Source of the DNA: Micromussa lordhowensis
Lineage: Eukaryota > Cnidaria > Anthozoa > Scleractinia > Lobophylliidae
DNA length: 64,000 nt
Direction: 5' to 3'
Assembly (NCBI GenBank): GCA_964020085.1
Contig: OZ026605.1
Location: 7,015,328-7,079,327 of the forward strand
A program made the translations under genes and the position numbers. The notes under the pieces are model-generated. The model made no database searches, was not told where the DNA came from, and was given only the letters and a program-made list of their open reading frames with translations. Below, one piece after another: positions 61,110 through 64,000 of this stretch; the first letter of the stretch is position 1, and each line of letters starts with the position of its first letter.

Positions 61110-62970
61110 TGTTGTACTGGTTGGCCATGTTGCAGCACGGCCGTCTGTGACGCAAATCTACTTTAATAATTGGGTGATGTGGCAGTAACGCGCATCACAT
61201 TTTTTGATGAAGTAGTAACAATGCGCATTTCTTTGTAGTACTGTCAAATGATGATGTTAAAACAATACGCCTGACTTGGTTGTACTGGTGGGTGAATGAA
61301 AATCAATGCCCGTCATTTTGTCGTACTGCTGGGTTAGGTTGCAGCAATGCACATTATTTTTTTGTACAACTAGGTGAAGCGGCAGCCACCGCACTTTTTG
61401 CTGAAACTGAAGCCATTCGCATGATTATGTTGCACTGTGCATTACGTTGCAGCAATGCACATGACTTTGTTGTACTACTTGGTAAAGGTGCACCAATGCA
61501 CATTTCTTTGCAGTACTGTGATGTTGCATCAATGCGCATGACTTCTTGTACTGGTGGGTGAATGAGAAGCAATGCTCGTCACTTTGTTGCACTGCTGCGT
61601 TAGGTTGCAGTAATGCGCATGTTGGTTTTTGTACAACTGGGTGAAAGTACAGCAATGCGCAAGACTTTGTTGTGTTGTTTGCTGAAGCTGTGGGCAATTC
61701 GCATGACTATGTTGTGCTTTTGCTATAGCTGTAGCCGAGCGTGTGACTTTGTTACACTACTTAGTGAGGGTGCAGCATTGCGCATAACGTTTTCGCACTG
61801 TAGCAATGCGCATCCTTTTTGTACAACTAAGTGAAGGTGCAGCAATGCACATCACTTTGTTGTACTGTTGAGTTATGCTACAGCAATGCGCATGATTTTG
61901 TTGTATAACTGGATGAAGGTGGAGCAATGTGCATGACTTTGTTGTGCTGGTGGGTGAATGAGAAGCAATGTGCATCACGTTGTTGTACCACTGCGTGTAG
62001 GTGCAGCAATGTAAATCAATTTTCAGTGCTGCTGGGTCGAGTTAAAGCAATGCGCATATTTCGTATACAACTGGGTGAAGGCGCAGTAATTCCCGTGAAT
62101 TTGTTCTACTCTTTGTTGAAGCTGAAGCAATTCGCATGGCCATTTTGTACTATTCTATTAAGTTGTAGTAATGCGCATGACTTTATTGCACTACTTGGTG
62201 AAGATGTAGCAATGCCACTTACTCTTTTGTAATGTTTGTTGAAGCTGAAGCAACTCTACTGAATTTGCTGCACTATTCGGTGAAATTGCTACAATATATT
62301 CGCAAGACTTCGTTGTATCGTTGAAGGATGTACAGCAATTCACATAACTTTGCTGCATTGCTGGGTTAAGTTGCAGGAATGTACGTCTTTTTCTACTGTT
62401 GGTCATTTAAAGGTGCAGCAATGAGCATCACGTTCTTATACTGCTGGATAAAATCACGTGAGGCAATGCACATAACTTTGTTATACGCTTACGTTAAAAT
62501 TGCAGGCAGCGCATCATTTTATTGTAACGCTGATGATCTGGTTATTTGTTGTTGTTAGTCATAGTCATAGTCATAACAATTGTTCAGGGACAATATGTCC
62601 AAGGGGGAAAGGTGCAACGAGGTTAACCCCATGTAAAGCACCAACCTGTGAGACAAGGCCAGACCACAACACCGGGAACTACGTGCCCTACTCTTTTCAA
62701 TTAGTGGGTGGGGAAATTTGCACCAGTTTGCATCTTTTTCTCACGTAGCTATACAGGCGAAAACTCATTTTTGTAGCGTTGGGCGACTTAAGAGCATCTG
62801 TTTGCAGTTGGATGACTTTGTTGTACTTTTGGGTTACGTTAAAGTAATTCCGGGGAGGTTTGTGATGTTATGGCGGTGCCCATCGTTTTGGTACTTTTTT
62901 TGTGTTGTTATAGCAACGCGCATGTCAGTGGTTGTCTTGTGCTGTAGTGCATAGTTGTGTTGAAGAACAA
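61110..62970. repeat. Degenerate satellite, block 2 (41-bp monomers with higher-order variants)
   Basis: The monomer is close to GCAGCAATGCGCAT, then GACTTTGTTGTACTGCTGGG, then TGAAGGT. Starts recur at about 61341, 61382, 61449, 61490, 61526, 61566, 61607, 61649, 61839, 61880, 61921, 61962 and 62003, with most steps 39-43 bp. Marker variants recur at larger steps: GGTGGGTGAATGA at 61288, 61554 and 61950, and GCTGAARCTG near 61400, 61681, 62121 and 62241. The SINE fragment at 62576-62715 interrupts it, and monomers resume at about 62800. Confidence 0.9.
62576..62715 (-). mobile_element. SINE fragment, second family, inside the satellite
   Basis: Shares CACCGGGAACTACGTNCCCT and ACTCTTTTC with the 3' part of the SINE at 29806-30062, in the same orientation. 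The tRNA-like head is missing, so it is a 5'-truncated copy. An (AGTCAT)3 run at 62556-62575 adjoins what would be its 3' end and may be the SINE tail. Confidence 0.75.
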
Positions 62971-63559
62971 CGCTACTATTTCTTGTTTTTTGGAAATATG
63001 TAAGCACAGGGAATCCATTGGTTATACGGACTCCTTGTTCCTTTTGACCGCACGAGAAAGCCGAAATAGTTCAAGGTCACTATTGCGTTGGATAAACCTC
63101 ATATTTGGATGAGCGTCATATTTATTCACATATACTCACATATACTCAAGTAAAATGTTTGCTAATATATATGTTCTACAAGTAGTTTTGGATTGCTTCC
63201 TGTTTTGTCAGAAATACTCGTTCGTGGTACTACTTGGACAATTCTTGCTTTAATTGTTAACACCATGCACAACTTGTTATACTGTGCTTTTGATTGTGCA
63301 CCACTAATATCTTTACTAGACTGTTCATTGATTTTGTTACTGGTCAGGATCCCCACTTTATACTTTTCTCTCGTTGCTTCGAGCTACATCTGAGCCTTTT
63401 CCACTGTTGTTTTTCTATTCGGCGTTGCTGCCAATAATTGCTGAAACCGGTGTGAGAAAAAACAAAATTTCCCGCAAATTCTATGAATCCTTTTCACGTA
63501 GTCTAAATGAAAGTTACAAGGAGTGTCACTATTCCCCCTGGAGAGCCCAACAGCTCGTC

Positions 63560-63612
63560 ACTTCACAGGGAATCCACTTCATCACAGGCAATCCACTTCA
63601 TCACAGGCTACC
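63560..63612. repeat. 19-bp tandem repeat, about 2.7 copies
   Basis: Unit CTTCATCACAGGCAATCCA, with a first copy reading CTTCACAGGGAATCCA and a last partial copy ending GGCTACCCA. A short-range tandem expansion. The frame at 63374-63646 runs through it but resembles nothing known. Confidence 0.85.
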
Positions 63613-64000
63613 CACTGCTATTTTTTATTACTGTTATTTTCATTAGTGGGTCATCTGAATAAAAATTTACAAATACAATGTACCTCGTCTTAATCGTGAA
63701 CCTAACCTCTACACCTTTTCTATAAAACTCTTTCTTTAGGCTTCCAAAGACAAAAATATGGATGAAGACGGTTCTTCGAAGGTAAAAGAAACCAGATTAA
63801 CGCGAAACATTCAAGAAGAGTACATCAAGCATTTCCCATATTGGCAGGCTAAATAATTTAAATGAGAATTTTTAATAGAACGCGATTACGATTATATTCA
63901 GAGTTTTTTTATCATAATACTAACAAGTAATATCTTACACAAAATAGATCTTTAAACCGTTCTAGCAATCCAAATCCCTTCGTGTTTCTGTCAGATTTCG

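Noticed and set aside
61280..62406. Cysteine- and serine-rich proteins encoded by the satellite
   Set aside because: The frames are short, occur on both strands, shift between monomers and follow from the repeat composition.

Overview
The window looks like nuclear DNA of an anthozoan cnidarian, most likely a stony coral. It is AT-rich and gene-poor, with long non-coding stretches and many small transposon remnants. The two clear protein genes are cnidarian-type Zic zinc-finger genes whose five-finger domains are uninterrupted by introns. Several repeats (the foldback element reading GGATAACGCTATCC, the tRNA-derived SINEs, the GTTTCTATCGAGTTATAGAAAC foldback) match what I remember as common coral repeats. 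That last point is recollection; no search was run.

Layout. 1-9 kb: transposon remnants, including a 366-bp inverted-repeat structure, a 5'-truncated LINE, a 126-bp tandem duplication, two nested foldbacks and a broken Mutator-like transposase. 9-18 kb: non-coding DNA with a microsatellite, a short perfect palindrome and one small foldback. 18.2-19.5 kb: Zic gene A, minus strand. 19.5-40.4 kb: the Zic-Zic interval, about 21 kb, holding an intact SINE with target-site duplications, three further SINE copies, foldback and MITE elements, a Tigger-like MITE with TA duplication, and two weak exon-like signals. 40.4-41.8 kb: Zic gene B, same strand. 41.8-57.5 kb: mostly unassigned DNA with one convincing-looking first coding exon on the plus strand at 47.83 kb. 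57.5-63 kb: a large degenerate satellite with higher-order structure, interrupted by a foldback and a SINE fragment. 63-64 kb: unassigned, with a short tandem repeat.

The two Zic paralogues sit head-to-tail and encode nuclear C2H2 transcription factors expected to bind GLI/ZIC-type DNA sites. Their finger domains are nearly identical in protein but differ at many synonymous sites, so the duplication is old and under purifying selection. Both end in the residues WYSC, recalling the WYV end of vertebrate ZIC proteins. I found no rRNA gene, bona fide tRNA gene, CRISPR array, or viral or toxin gene. The most distinctive non-genic structures are the 40/41-bp-based satellite at 57.9-63 kb, the 83-bp duplicated insert flanked by a 20-bp direct repeat at 8.9-9.06 kb, and the roughly 190-bp-arm foldback at 31.5-31.9 kb.
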